NCBI RefSeq assembly: GCF_013368755.1 | Contig: NC_049561.1 | Location: 4,712,001-4,776,000, forward strand | Direction of reading: 5' to 3' | Origin: Talaromyces rugulosus | Lineage: Eukaryota > Ascomycota > Eurotiomycetes > Eurotiales > Trichocomaceae | Length of the DNA: 64,000 bases | In this document: one piece after another, positions 23,157 through 33,843 of the stretch | Layout: the number at the start of each line of letters is the position of its first letter | Numbering within the stretch: position 1 is the first letter of the stretch | Translations under genes and position numbers: made by a program | Notes under the pieces: model-generated | Databases searched by the model: none | The model's input: only the letters and a program-made list of their open reading frames with translations | What the model was told of the DNA's origin: nothing

Positions 23157-24424
23157 ATGGCATTACCAAAGTCAGTCTGTATTCCAGTGCTGTCCTTGAA
23201 GTACGTGCTCCCGGAAGGGGCATGTGAAGCGGCATGGGATAAGGCTCTTGAATACATCAAGCGCCATCTCAAGGATAATCCTGAGAAGCACTCTCTGCAT
23301 TTACAATCTGAAAAATTTGCAGACGAAGCGAAAAATATCTTTGCCGAACCTGATGTGCCTTGGGAGATCACAAGGCTGGCCCTGAGCGACGAAGACCGAC
23401 TTATGCTATGCAAAAGTGTGTGGAAGGCTGTTCTGGACGCACAGAAACAAGCCCGCAAGAGAGCCAGAACAGAGGAAGAGCACGGTCTTCCAAACCCATA
23501 TCGTGGTGTCAGAATCAAAAAACTGAAACGCATACACTGTCAGTTGGAGGGTATGCCTGAGACTCGCACCGGTATACTCCTGGAAAGCATCATACAGGAA
23601 CGTCCCCAAGGCGGAATCCGTTCCCGCGATCTATCATACTCGCTATTCAGCAGTCTAGTGGCCAATCGATATGGTCCTCCAACAGCCAGTGCTGACCCCG
23701 TCCGAATATACTACAAGTCTCCCGAAAATGAATCGATCAAGGTTTATATCCGCGACGACCACTCCCTTCACTCAGCTATTGAAGATCTAGTAGCTTACGG
23801 AAAAGATACTCTTCTATTCGAGGTCCAAACTGGCAGTACGTCGCTTGACGATCCGCTCCAATTATAGCACACTAATCTAGAGTAGGCTGGATGCTCACTG
23901 ACCGTGGCATTGAGTCGTGTACAGGCCATGCAAATGTTAGGAGGCCAAATAACGCTATGATTGACGACCGTAATGTCTTCACTGCGCGTTTCGACAGCTT
24001 GAACATAAATGAGGACGAGGACTACAGCAGCGAAAATAGTGATAACGAAGATGATTCAACTGACCAGATTGATGCTGAATTTTCCGATGACGACTACTCC
24101 AGTGAACTTGACGCTGGTATCGAAAGCGAACATGACACTAACGTAGAAAATGGGCCAGACACTTATTTCTACAACGAGCCCGAAACCTATTTCGATAACG
24201 AGCATGAAACTGACTTCGACTGTGAGGCCGACACTTCTTCCAGCAATGAGCATGGCACTTATTTCTATAACGAGCCTGAACCTTATTTTCATTACGACGC
24301 TGAAGCCTATTTTGATAACGAGCCTGAAACGTATAACGAATCTGAGGCTTATTTCGAGAATGAAGCCGATACTTACTACGACGATGGCCCAGATGCTTAT
24401 TACGAAAGTGAATATCAATATTGA
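23157..24424 (+). CDS. Unknown protein with acidic, Tyr/Phe-rich repeat tail
   Basis: I do not recognise this protein. Two exons, 23157-23835 and 23925-24424, joined by an 89-nt GT-AG intron in matching phase, give 392 residues. The N-terminal two thirds are mixed and helical, with a basic stretch (KQARKRARTEEE) that could be a nuclear signal. The C-terminal 160 residues become extremely acidic. They carry about ten degenerate 8-10 residue units of the type NEPETYFD or NEHETDFD, ending in YESEYQY. The ATG is in a good context (GCCATGGC). Without splicing, the first exon stops at 23865. The tail exon has no start of its own that makes better sense. The function is open; the tail resembles an intrinsically disordered, possibly sticky or phosphorylatable segment. 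Confidence 0.6.
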
Positions 24425-24923
24425 TATCTCATGGGAAATGAATGGCCGTCAGACAACAGCCGAATATCAGACTATGGCATGGTCCGAAGCAGAAGATTGA
24501 GGAGGACAGGTTAAGAAATATATATACATACCTTGAGTAGGCGATAAAAGGGCTTTATTTGGTTGGATTATATGAATACCGATGTTGATCAGGTGAATGG
24601 AGTTCCATGCTAATGAAGGCTTATTTTTATGGTGGATAAGTTCTGCCTTAAACATCAGGCGTCGACCGGCAAATCACGTGCGGCATAGCCGTAAGTCTCC
24701 GATCGCTTGGAATTAGCACGCCCGTGATTGGCGGAATCCATCCACGTGACCCGCGCTTCCCTCGGCCCAGGTTGCTTAGGCTAACAAGAAGGCGAGCAGG
24801 AACTTCAACCACTTTGGCTTCATCTCTCCCTAGCACCGGTCGCCAACTCTCCACTCTTTGAAGCTACGCTCAATTGACATCGTCCGGCTTTGCTGTGTGC
24901 ACCGAGGACACCGAATACTCGCC
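24425..24923. promoter_or_regulatory. Intergenic region, promoter of sdhB
   Basis: About 500 bp between the acidic-tail gene and the sdhB start. The part before the ATG holds the sdhB promoter and 5' UTR. No gene is seen here. Confidence 0.4.
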
Positions 24924-25937
24924 ATGGCCGCCCTTCGCACTTCCTCCCGCCTGCTGGCCTCTTCGCGCCCGCTGTTCAAGCCCGCCATGTTCGCGAGATC
25001 GTATGCCACTGTCGACCCGATCTCCAAGGCCGCTGAGGCCTCTTCCAGCAGCAGCTCGTTTGTGCCCGAGTCCAAGACGTCGACTGTCCAGGACCCCAAC
25101 CCATCCGAGACCGCGCGCACCAAGACCTTCCATGTCTACCGATGGGACCCCGACCAACCCACCTCGAAGCCTCGCATGCAGTCGTACACGCTGGACCTGA
25201 ACAAGACCGGTCCCATGATGCTCGACGCTTTGATCCGTATTAAAAATGAAGTCGACCCCACGCTTACCTTCCGACGAAGCTGCCGTGAGGGTATCTGCGG
25301 TAGCTGTGCGATGAACATCGACGGTGTCAACACGTTGGCTTGTTTGTGTATGTTGCAACACCCACTTACTCGTAATAGGAATTGGGAATAGATATTGACT
25401 GTTCTAGGCCGCATTCCCACCGACACCGCCAAAGAATCCCGCATCTACCCCCTGCCGCACACCTACGTGGTCAAGGACCTGGTTCCTGACCTGACTCAGT
25501 TCTACAAGCAATACAAATCGATCAAGCCATACCTCCAACGGGATACCCCGACCGAAGACGTAAGTTGGTCTCAGTTAGTCTAAGGTAATTGGGTTTACTA
25601 ACGATACCTACCATAGGGCCTTGAGAACCGGCAATCACCCGAGGAACGCCGCAAGCTCGACGGTCTATACGAGTGCATTCTGTGCGCGTGCTGCTCGACC
25701 TCGTGCCCTTCGTACTGGTGGAACAGCGAGGAATACCTCGGTCCGGCTATCCTGCTGCAGTCGTACCGCTGGCTGGCCGACTCGCGCGACGAGAAGACGG
25801 AGCAGCGCAAGGAGGCGCTTAACAACAGCATGAGCGTGTACCGATGCCACACGATTCTCAACTGCTCGCGGACGTGCCCGAAGGGACTGAATCCCGGCAA
25901 GGCTATTGCTGAGATTAAGAAGATGATGGCGTTTTAG
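24924..25937 (+). CDS. sdhB: Succinate dehydrogenase iron-sulfur subunit, mitochondrial
   Basis: This is the Fe-S subunit of complex II in the inner mitochondrial membrane, which passes electrons from the flavoprotein to ubiquinone. Three exons (24924-25347, 25408-25559 and 25617-25937) sum to 298 residues. An N-terminal Ser/Arg-rich mitochondrial presequence ([17 protein letters not shown]) is followed by the [2Fe-2S] motif [14 protein letters not shown] with the distal Cys after NTLAC. The C-terminal ferredoxin domain then carries [16 protein letters not shown] and [18 protein letters not shown] for the [4Fe-4S] and [3Fe-4S] clusters. All ligands are present. It is a core gene and marks this part of the window as normal chromosome rather than purely accessory DNA. 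Confidence 0.97.
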
Positions 25938-26284
25938 TGTAGAAATAGCTGACCGGAGTCGAGACTGTATTTCTTTTGTGTAGATTCAGTGTTCAATTAA
26001 GCATATCAGAGATATTTCAAAAAATATTACTACATTTCAAATAATCTATGCTGTCTGCTGCCCACGATGGCAAGGGTATCAACATGGCACCCGCTTCCAG
26101 GCGATCACCGAAAACGGGAAACAGAATCAGAATGCCCACTGGTTTATACTGAAGTATCGCAGATCATGGTTTGTTGTAATCAGGCCATTAGAATCGTCCT
26201 AGATCTGTGGCCAGCTCAAATAAACCTTCACAAACTAGCAAAAATCCAGGTCCGGAGGTCACGCATCAATTGGGTTCAAATGTT

Positions 26285-26356
26285 CATTGATGTATTAGAA
26301 CCTTGGAAATTACATGTACTAATTTAAGATATTTTTATGGTTCTAATACATCAATG
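26285..26356. repeat. Perfect 18-bp inverted repeat with 36-nt loop
   Basis: The arms are 26285-26302 (CATTGATGTATTAGAACC) and 26339-26356, which is its exact reverse complement. It could be a hairpin or the ends of a tiny degenerate mobile element. No target duplication is evident. Confidence 0.7.
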
Positions 26357-26430
26357 ATATCAATTGATACATGTATTAATATTTAAATATAATATATATA
26401 TATAATATTTAATTGATATTTCATACATAT

Positions 26431-26510
26431 ATCTCAGCATGTTAGTTGCTATCAATTGATATATATAACCAAAAGCCTTCGGTTACATGTATTTGGCTAG
26501 TCCTTATTAC
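26431..26510 (+). repeat. Dispersed repeat copy A, related to 59981-60052
   Basis: It shares the ordered landmarks ATCTCAGCAT, TCAATTGAT, ACCAAAAGCCT and TAGTCCTTA with a segment near 60 kb. AT-rich sequence flanks both copies. It is likely a small non-coding element family. Confidence 0.5.
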
Positions 26511-26739
26511 CCAAAAATATATACCTATGTAATGCAATACAGGTTTTTATGGTGATATATATGGGAAATGATTGGCTACATGGGTACATGTGTATGCAAC
26601 CCATGTTGTAGCCTTGTACTCAGGCTCACACCGCCCCTCCTTAGCCTTCAACCACAACTTCAATGCTGGGACCCAAAACTTTCTACACGACAACGTTCGA
26701 ATTTTACAAATCATTTTCGTGTTTAAACACCATGTCAGA

Positions 26740-29177
26740 ATGCCACCCTCGGCATTATCACACGACGACTACACTGTTGCTTGGATCTGCGCGCTGCCGT
26801 TGGAAATGACGGCCGCAACGGCCATGCTAGATCAGGTCCACGATCGCTTGCCTCAGCCTGAAAGCGATAACAACGCCTATACTCTGGATTGCGTATACGG
26901 CCACCATGTAGTAATCGCATGCTTACCATCGGGGGTTTATGGAACAACCTCCGCCGCCACGGCTGTTGCTGAAATGAGGTCGACATTTGCTTCGTTACGG
27001 TTCGGCTTGATGGTCGGCATTGAGGGTGGAGTACCTGGCAAGACTGATATTCGACTTGGTGATGTCGTTATCAGCAAGCCAACTAACTATTCATGGGAGT
27101 AGCGTGATACAATATGACTACGGGAAAACACTTCGCGATGGGCACTTTCAACGCACAGCACACCTCAACAAGCCGCATCCAGTATTGCTAACCGCAATGA
27201 GCCAAATAGAGAGCAACTCTATGAGCAAGAGACAGGGGAAGCAAATTATTGCTGACGTACTTGGAAGCAACGAGGACATGAAAGAAAAGTGCTTTCGGCC
27301 TACGAAAGACTTGCTTTTCCACGCCTCATATCCCCATCATGACAATGCCCGTGATTGCTCTGCATGTGATTCAAATGAATTAAGCCACCGTTCGCCGCGA
27401 GAAATAGATTATGAACCTTATCTTCACTTTGGATTGATCGCCTCCGGAAACCAAGTGATGAAAGACGCACAGTCACGGGATCAGATTGCACAAGATCTAG
27501 ACATGCTCTGCTTTGAGATGGAAGCAGCAGGCCTGATGGACCAACTTCAATGCTTGGTTATTCGTGGGATTTGTACAAACAAAAACAGTGGCAAGGCTAC
27601 GCATCGTTGACTGCTGCTGCATGTGCCAAGTTTATTTTATCTATTGTGCCCCTGTCTAGTCGACGACAAAAACCAAATAAAACCGAGTTTGATCAGGAAG
27701 AAACAGACTGTCTGAAAGCTTTGTTTGTCACCGATCCGAGCGAAGACAAGAATGCGTTGAAACGGAGAAAGGGGGACCGAGCCCCGGAGACGTGCGAATG
27801 GATTTTGGAGAAACAGGAGCTTCAGAATTGGCTCAGCTCGCATGGGCATCGCGATAAGATTCTCTGGTTGTATGGCAACCCAGGAACTGGCAAGTCGACA
27901 ATGGCAATCACAATGGTAGAACTTCTCCTTGACAGATCCGAATTTAAAAATGGTGAAAACGTCCTTGCCTACTTCTTTTGTGACTCAAGTGTCCCGGAAC
28001 GCTCTACTGCGACCTCTATACTGCGTGGCCTCCTATATCAGATAGTTAAGCAGCGTCCTGATTTAATGCAGCACTTACTTTGCAAATGGAAAGAACGAAC
28101 TGAAAAAGTATTCAATTCCTTTGACGGCTTATGGAATATTGTGCTCGATACGGGACAGACCGGTACTGAGGTGGAATTATATTGCATTATCGATGCCTTG
28201 GATGAATGTGACCGTGAATCGCAAGATGAACTTCTAAAACAAATCACACAAACGCTTGGAAGCGAAAATCGAAAGGCCTCCAACCTACATATCCATTTTT
28301 TAATAACGAGTCGACCATACCCAGAGATAAGGCGTTTTCTCTATGAATTCAATTCCAAAGACTTGTCTTCCTATGAAGAAGTTCAAAAGGATCTGAAAAT
28401 ACTGATTGAAAAGAAAGTCACGCAACTATCACTCATAAGCCAGTACTCCAAAAACGTGGCGTCGAGTGTATCGGATATCCTGAAACAAAAAGCCGAGGGA
28501 ACTTTCTTATGGGTCGGCATTGCATGCGATGAGTTGGCACATGTTCGGTCGAGAAAAGCAGTTGAAACACTGCAAATGCTGCCCCAAGGTCTGAATGCGC
28601 TGTACATGAATTTGATAACGACCGCGTTGGGCCGTCATGAAAATGACAACGAGACAACCTTCCAAATACTCAGTATTGTCGCTTTACCGAAAAGATTTTC
28701 ATGGCTGCAGCAAATAACCTGAGGGAAGGTATGACGACACTGCTTCTAGATCGATTTGGATGTCATTTTGACATTACTGAAGAGCACTTAATGGCTGCAG
28801 TATGTAATTCGGTTTCTGGGGATGAAATTCTGAGACGTCTTCTTGACCGACAGGACGATCAAATTAAAGCTACTCAAAATCCCGATGACGCTACAAGGCC
28901 AGACGGCGCCATGAAATCGCTTCAAGATCATCGACGCCGCAGCCAGTTTAAGATTACTCGCGATATCATTAGAGCTGCAGAACGCAAGCATGATGTTATG
29001 GAGGTGCTTTTAGACCGACGGGCGAGTCAGATCCAGATTACTCAAGACATAGTCGGTGCTGCAAATACAAAGGCCCTACAACTTCTTCACAATCAACGGG
29101 ACCAAATCAATATTAAGGAAGAGGCTTCTATAAGTCTCGATCGCCGTATGAATGAATTCGGGAAATGGAATATTTGA
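26740..29177 (+). pseudogene. Decayed NLR-like gene: nucleoside-phosphorylase domain, NACHT, LLLDRRG-type repeats
   Basis: Three pieces in different frames line up with one fungal NLR-like protein. First, 26740-27100 encodes the start of a PNP_UDP-type domain (DDYTVAWICALPLEM, LMVGIEGGVPGK, DIRLGDVV). It shifts by one base near 27085-27105 into a frame that continues with VIQYDYGKTLRDGHFQR and the FEMEAAGLMD motif to 27607. A second break near 27575 removes the DYADSHK-type loop and shifts into 27550-28722, the NACHT-like ATPase with Walker A (GNPGTGKST) and Walker B-like (CIIDALDECD) motifs. A third junction near 28700 joins, out of frame, to 28701-29177, which has degenerate repeats of the type LLLDRFGCHFDITEEH and VLLDRRASQIQITQD. 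The loss of the stretch between NACHT and repeats suggests an internal deletion. No functional product is expected. Confidence 0.8.
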
Positions 29178-29613
29178 TAAGAAGATCATAGGGGTGAGTG
29201 GTATAAATGTTAATTTGGTCTTTAAATAATCCTGTGATTATTATGACTCTGCCACCATCTATCTCTTACTTGTAGTCGATCTCTGACCAATGGAATGGAC
29301 AGTGACAGATTGGCAGCCGATCACTGGCGTATCGGGATTCTCCATAATTCTTCAGCAGTTCTTCAGGAGACGGCGACTAAGCTGGATTGGTGCAGTCCTG
29401 GTCCGGCTAGCTGGATGCTGGGATTTAGTTCATTTAGTTGCTTGCATACGAGTCAGCAGCACGAGTCATAGCAGGATTTAGATTCAATGGATGGACTTTT
29501 AGGACTCCAGTGCCCTCCACAGGCAAATACGCCAAAGCGGGCAAACATTGCTACACCGTACATATTCGAATTTGGTCTTTTGTTTTTACTATGACTTGGT
29601 TTTTATAAACACC
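29178..29613. other. Intergenic region before the second P450
   Basis: About 440 bp between the NLR remnant and the P450 start. It holds the P450 promoter. No gene is seen. Confidence 0.4.
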
Positions 29614-31432
29614 ATGGACTTCTATCTTCTACTCTGGCTGTGCCCCTTGTACATCGTGGGCACCATCGTGTACCGGCTTTTTCTTCACCCACTGTCGGGT
29701 TTCCCCGGACCCAAACTCGCTGCTGTCACACATTTGTACGAGTTCTACTTCAACCTGGTGCAGGATGGCATGTTTATCTGGGAGGTCGAGCGTATGCATG
29801 CGCAATATGGTACTTTCTTCTATACATAACTTTAAGATAAAGTAGTTGACTGACTGGCTACTGATCTATAGGCCCAGTCGTCCGTATCACGCCGCACGAG
29901 CTACACATCAAAGACGCACATTTCTACGACGAAATCTACGCACCGGCGTCACGCAAACGCGAGAAATATTCCGGCTTTGTCGCGCATTTCGGCACGCCCT
30001 CGAGCATGGTCACGACGATCCAGCATGAGCATCACCGACTGCGGCGCGCGCCGCTGAACAGTTTCTTCTCGAAGCGGTCTGTTGTGCAGCTGGAGCCGGT
30101 GATTCGCGAGAACATTGGCAAGCTTGCAGACAGGCTAGCGGCTGAAATTCAAAAGGATGAGGGTGTGATTCGACTGGATGCTGCGTTTACGGCGCTCACG
30201 ATGGATGTCATTACACATTATTCGTATGGCAAAAGCTACCGGTATCTGGACGAGCCGGATTTCAAATTGGCATGGAAAGATGCTGTGTTGGCGGCCTCGG
30301 CCAACGGGGCTATGCTACGCCATTTTCCGGCGATGTTGGCTGTGTCCAAGAGTATGCCTCACTGGCTGCTGAAGAAGCTGGATCCTCAAGCTGCTGTGCT
30401 ATTGGAGATTCAGCACATGGTGCGGTCGCAGTCGGTGGAGTCCCTGCAGCGGCTGCAAGCTAAAAAGGAGGATAATGAGAAGACGAATACGGCCAAAACT
30501 ACTAATAACGATGCCAATGATAATAATGATGACGAACAAGCCAAAAGTATATTTGATGCGCTCAACAACCCCTCTATGTTGCCGCCGGAGGAACGCACGC
30601 TGGACCGGCTGCAAGACGAGGGACAGATTCTGCTAGCTGCTGGCAGCGAGACAACGGCCAAGACGCTGGCGGTGATTTCGCTACATCTACTGCGCAGTCC
30701 GGCAGTGCTGGCCAGGCTTAGGGAAGAGCTGATATCGGTAATGCCGACCCCAATAAGTACAGCAAGCTGGGTCGAGCTGGAGGCGCTGCCGTATCTGGTG
30801 TGTTTTTTGAACCTGGAAATACGTCGTACAGATGCTAATGAAGACGTAGACCGCAATCATAAACGAAGGCCTGCGCCTGAGCTACGGAGTAACAACACGT
30901 CTACCGCGAGTTGCGCCTACAGAAGACTTGCAATACAAAGAATGGATCATTCCGCGGGGAGTACGTTCCTTGTACCTTACAATGTTGATGTATATGTGTA
31001 TAGATGCAAGGAGACTAACGATTATTAGACCCCCGTCAGCGAAACGTCCTACTTTGTGCAAATGGACCCGACCATCTTCCCAAACCCGGACTCCTTTGAC
31101 CCCGACCGCTGGATTCAAGCAGCTGCGCGGGGCGAGCGACTAGACCGGTTTATTGTCTCTTTTACAAAGGGAAGTCGGCAGTGTTTGGGCATAAAGTATC
31201 TTCTATCTTTCTATCTCTTCCCTTTTGCTTTAATGCTGGTTTTGCTGACGTATGTAGTCTCGCATATGCAGAGCTGTACCTCACCGTCGCGCACATATTC
31301 CGGCGGTTTGAGCTGGAGCTGTTTGAGACGGACGTGGATGATGTGCGGTTGGTTCGTGATCGGTTCTTTGGAGCGCCGCGCGATGGGTCCAAGGGTGTGA
31401 GGGCTATTGTGAGGGGTGAGACTCTACTGTAG
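29614..31432 (+). CDS. Cytochrome P450 monooxygenase, five exons, complete
   Basis: Exons 29614-29809, 29872-30797, 30850-30960, 31029-31195 and 31258-31432 give 524 residues. An N-terminal membrane anchor ([17 protein letters not shown]) is followed by the hinge [11 protein letters not shown]. The I-helix is AGSETTAKT, the ExxR motif lies in EGLRLS, the PERF-like region is FDPDRW, and the heme loop is [10 protein letters not shown] with the Cys ligand. An Asn/Asp-rich insertion (about residues 280-300) sits before the I-helix and is probably a surface loop. The layout resembles trichodiene-oxygenase/benzoate-hydroxylase type fungal P450s. It is convergent with a LaeA-like methyltransferase, a pairing seen in secondary-metabolite loci. 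The substrate is unknown. All splice junctions agree in phase. Confidence 0.9.
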
Positions 31433-31596
31433 TTGGATTTACACCAGTGATATCGGTTATGTCGATATTCATTCCGTGTAGGTGTGTATGGATTAAGGTA
31501 TAACGTAGATGTCATAGTCATGCTCGCAATTCTGGGTATGTATAGACACTAACAGTAAACACGGTTCGTCATTCATCACACAGGTGCATCATCATG

Positions 31597-33259
31597 CTAG
31601 GACGCAGTAAGAGGCTTCCGGCCATACACAAAGTATCTACCCTTGTTAGCACCTGGCCCAAAAAAAGGATAAGGGAAAGGGAATAAATACATCAAGTTAT
31701 ACGCATGCAGCGATTTACTCCTCAACTGATTCTTGACAATGGCCAGAAAAATCTTGGCCTGGTCCTCGGTGTACCCCATGAGGCGCGTCATCAGCGCGAG
31801 TCCGTACGAGTCGACCGACTGGATTGCGTTGACGTATTGGTAGCGGCCGATTTCCTTGAGACGGGGGTCTTTGGCCCAGGGGCCCCATGGTATCTTTAAA
31901 CTAATCAGTCTATTTTTCTTTTTCCGTTCGCAGAGAGGGGAGTGTACTTTGTGTACTTTGACGTGGACGTCTTCGAAGCCCGCCTCGATCATCCACGGCT
32001 TCAGCTGCTCGCAGACGTTGAGCGAGCGGCCGTCGATGGAGCTGGCCTGTTCGAGGATGGCGAGACTAGAAATTTTATGTTAGTTTATTTAATAAGCTGG
32101 AGTGGAAGCCAACGTACAATTGCAGAAGAGGCGAGTCGTGCTTGAGACTGTCGTCGTCGCTCCAGCACCAAATCGGGGCTATCCTGTTAGCCTTCGACAA
32201 TCTATGGGCTATGTATATCTAACTAACCTTCCTGGACCTCAAACCATCCACCCGGTTTGATGTGTCTGCCCATGTCAGTATGAATAAGCCGAACAGGCAG
32301 GATATGCGTACCTGTGCGCCTTCTTGAACAGCTCCGGCCAGTCCTTCACGGCACCTGACAGTGTTCGCCCATGGATAAAATCAAACTTATTTTTGCTGTA
32401 CAGCCATTCCTCCTCAAAATCCTCAATCACAAACTCGGCATTAGGCGCGACGAAGCGTGGCTGGATTGGACTGAGGTCGTTGCCGATGACGCGGGCTGAC
32501 GGGTACGTACTGCATCGCTAGTTAGAAGAATGTACTTGTACTATGATGAAGGTGATGACGAACTCCGCAACGTCTATAGCCCAGATGCCTGTTCCCGTGC
32601 CGAGGTCGAGGATGTTTTGCGGTTCGTCGAGCGGAGCGAGATGGTATTGTCCGCGGAGGACCAGAGTGAAGCTGAGACGGAGGTCAGATATTGCCCGGTC
32701 GGCGCTGATTCAACGTACATATGATGGAGCTATGACAGTTAGCGGATATTCTTTCAGAGGGGAAAAAAGAAATACCAGATCCAGCCGGTCCTTTTCCTCT
32801 TCATCGTTGGGCAGACTGTGTTTATTAGTCTACGTCTCGACCGGTAGTACTTATCAAACATACACATATTTTCCCTGCGCATGTTAGTTCATTCCATATA
32901 CATGAGGATATAGAAATGTATGCCTGTGCTCACCTCTCGATACGAGTGATACGTGCGTCCATTCTCATAGACATAATTCGTGACCGACGACGCCAGCGAC
33001 GTCAGGTCGCTCGCCGACTCGCTCCAGTAGTTGTCATCGCTCTCGTCGGTGGCCGGCTGCTCGATCAGTACACGTACTGTTAGCGATACACCAGGCAGAG
33101 CACACAACCAGAACATAAAAAAATAAAACCCCAAAAAAAAGCACGCACCTCGATCGTAGGCACTAGCTGCGCGGATGGCGCAGCCGGCGATGCGTGGTCG
33201 GGCAGCGGCTGCTGCTCGAGCGCGGGGATATTGTCGGGGGACGGGGTTTTCTGTGCCAT
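31597..33259 (-). CDS. LaeA-like SAM-dependent methyltransferase, eleven exons with two 11-nt microexons
   Basis: This is a class I methyltransferase of the LaeA-like family, reconstructed as 372 residues. The exons on the minus strand are 33259-33149, 33059-32934, 32874-32864, 32815-32776, 32729-32719, 32671-32564, 32509-32312, 32265-32228, 32178-32118, 32065-31948 and 31893-31597. The sum is 1119 nt, a multiple of three. An acidic Pro/Ser-rich N-terminus is followed by YWSES, the TYHSYREG/KYVLPNDEEE region, the SAM motif [14 protein letters not shown], then [20 protein letters not shown] and the C-terminal YFVYGRK. This order matches LaeA-type proteins. Two 11-nt exons are needed to keep the conserved protein sequence. 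Most such proteins have unknown targets; a tailoring or regulatory role beside the P450 is inferred. Confidence 0.85.
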
Positions 33260-33843
33260 GAATGGTATTATTGAATAATACTCCGAATAATAGTAATCAT
33301 CCAGAGTATTGTTCGGAGCGACCGTGAGGGTTGAGAAAGGAACAAAAAGGAAACAACGGAGCGAGTCAGTCTCGCTAGGCCTGATTATTAGTTCAACACC
33401 AGATCGTTTGGCGGGGACTAGCCTGATCCTGCTACTTACTCAGTACGGAGTAGATACTCTTCAAAATCGACTTTGTATTAATTGTAACCAATTGACTGAA
33501 TAATCCTCACCGACACTGGCAATCCAATGCGACCTGCTGCAGGACTACATCCATGCATCGGTGTGCATCACTACTGAATATCCTGCATCCCGATGCTGTC
33601 GGCTGCAGCTGTAGACTGCTGATCAGCATTGCGACCGGAAATTGTCCAGGTAAACAATCGTCTCCACGGGAAGAGACCGGTGATACTGTTGACTGTATAT
33701 TTGTGTCTAATATCTAAAATGTCTGCACACCCGCTGCAAGTGGTACATCCGGTATCCGACGGATAGCCCTAACCATCTATTTTCGACTTTAAGAGGCACT
33801 GAATAACATTTTAAAAGGACACCTGGAATAAAAAATAAAAATG
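33260..33843. other. Intergenic region
   Basis: Promoter side of the methyltransferase and 3' flank of the aldolase gene. It contains a palindromic ACTCAGTACGGAGT-type sequence near 33438. No gene is seen. Confidence 0.4.

Larger units (their letters stand above)
25938..26739. other. AT-rich intergenic stretch with inverted and dispersed repeats
   Basis: About 800 bp, very AT-rich from 26320 to 26560. It contains an 18-bp perfect inverted repeat and a segment related to one near 60 kb; both are listed separately. No gene is seen. Confidence 0.5.

Noticed and set aside
24056..24418. Val/Ile-rich minus-strand frame opposite the acidic repeat tail
   Set aside because: It is the antisense reading of the acidic repeats, which automatically gives hydrophobic repeats; it is not a membrane protein.
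33400..33460. ACTCAGTACGGAGT-type palindrome near 33438 as a promoter operator
   Set aside because: Similar short sequences are common as stray pieces in these genomes, and nothing ties this one to a regulator.
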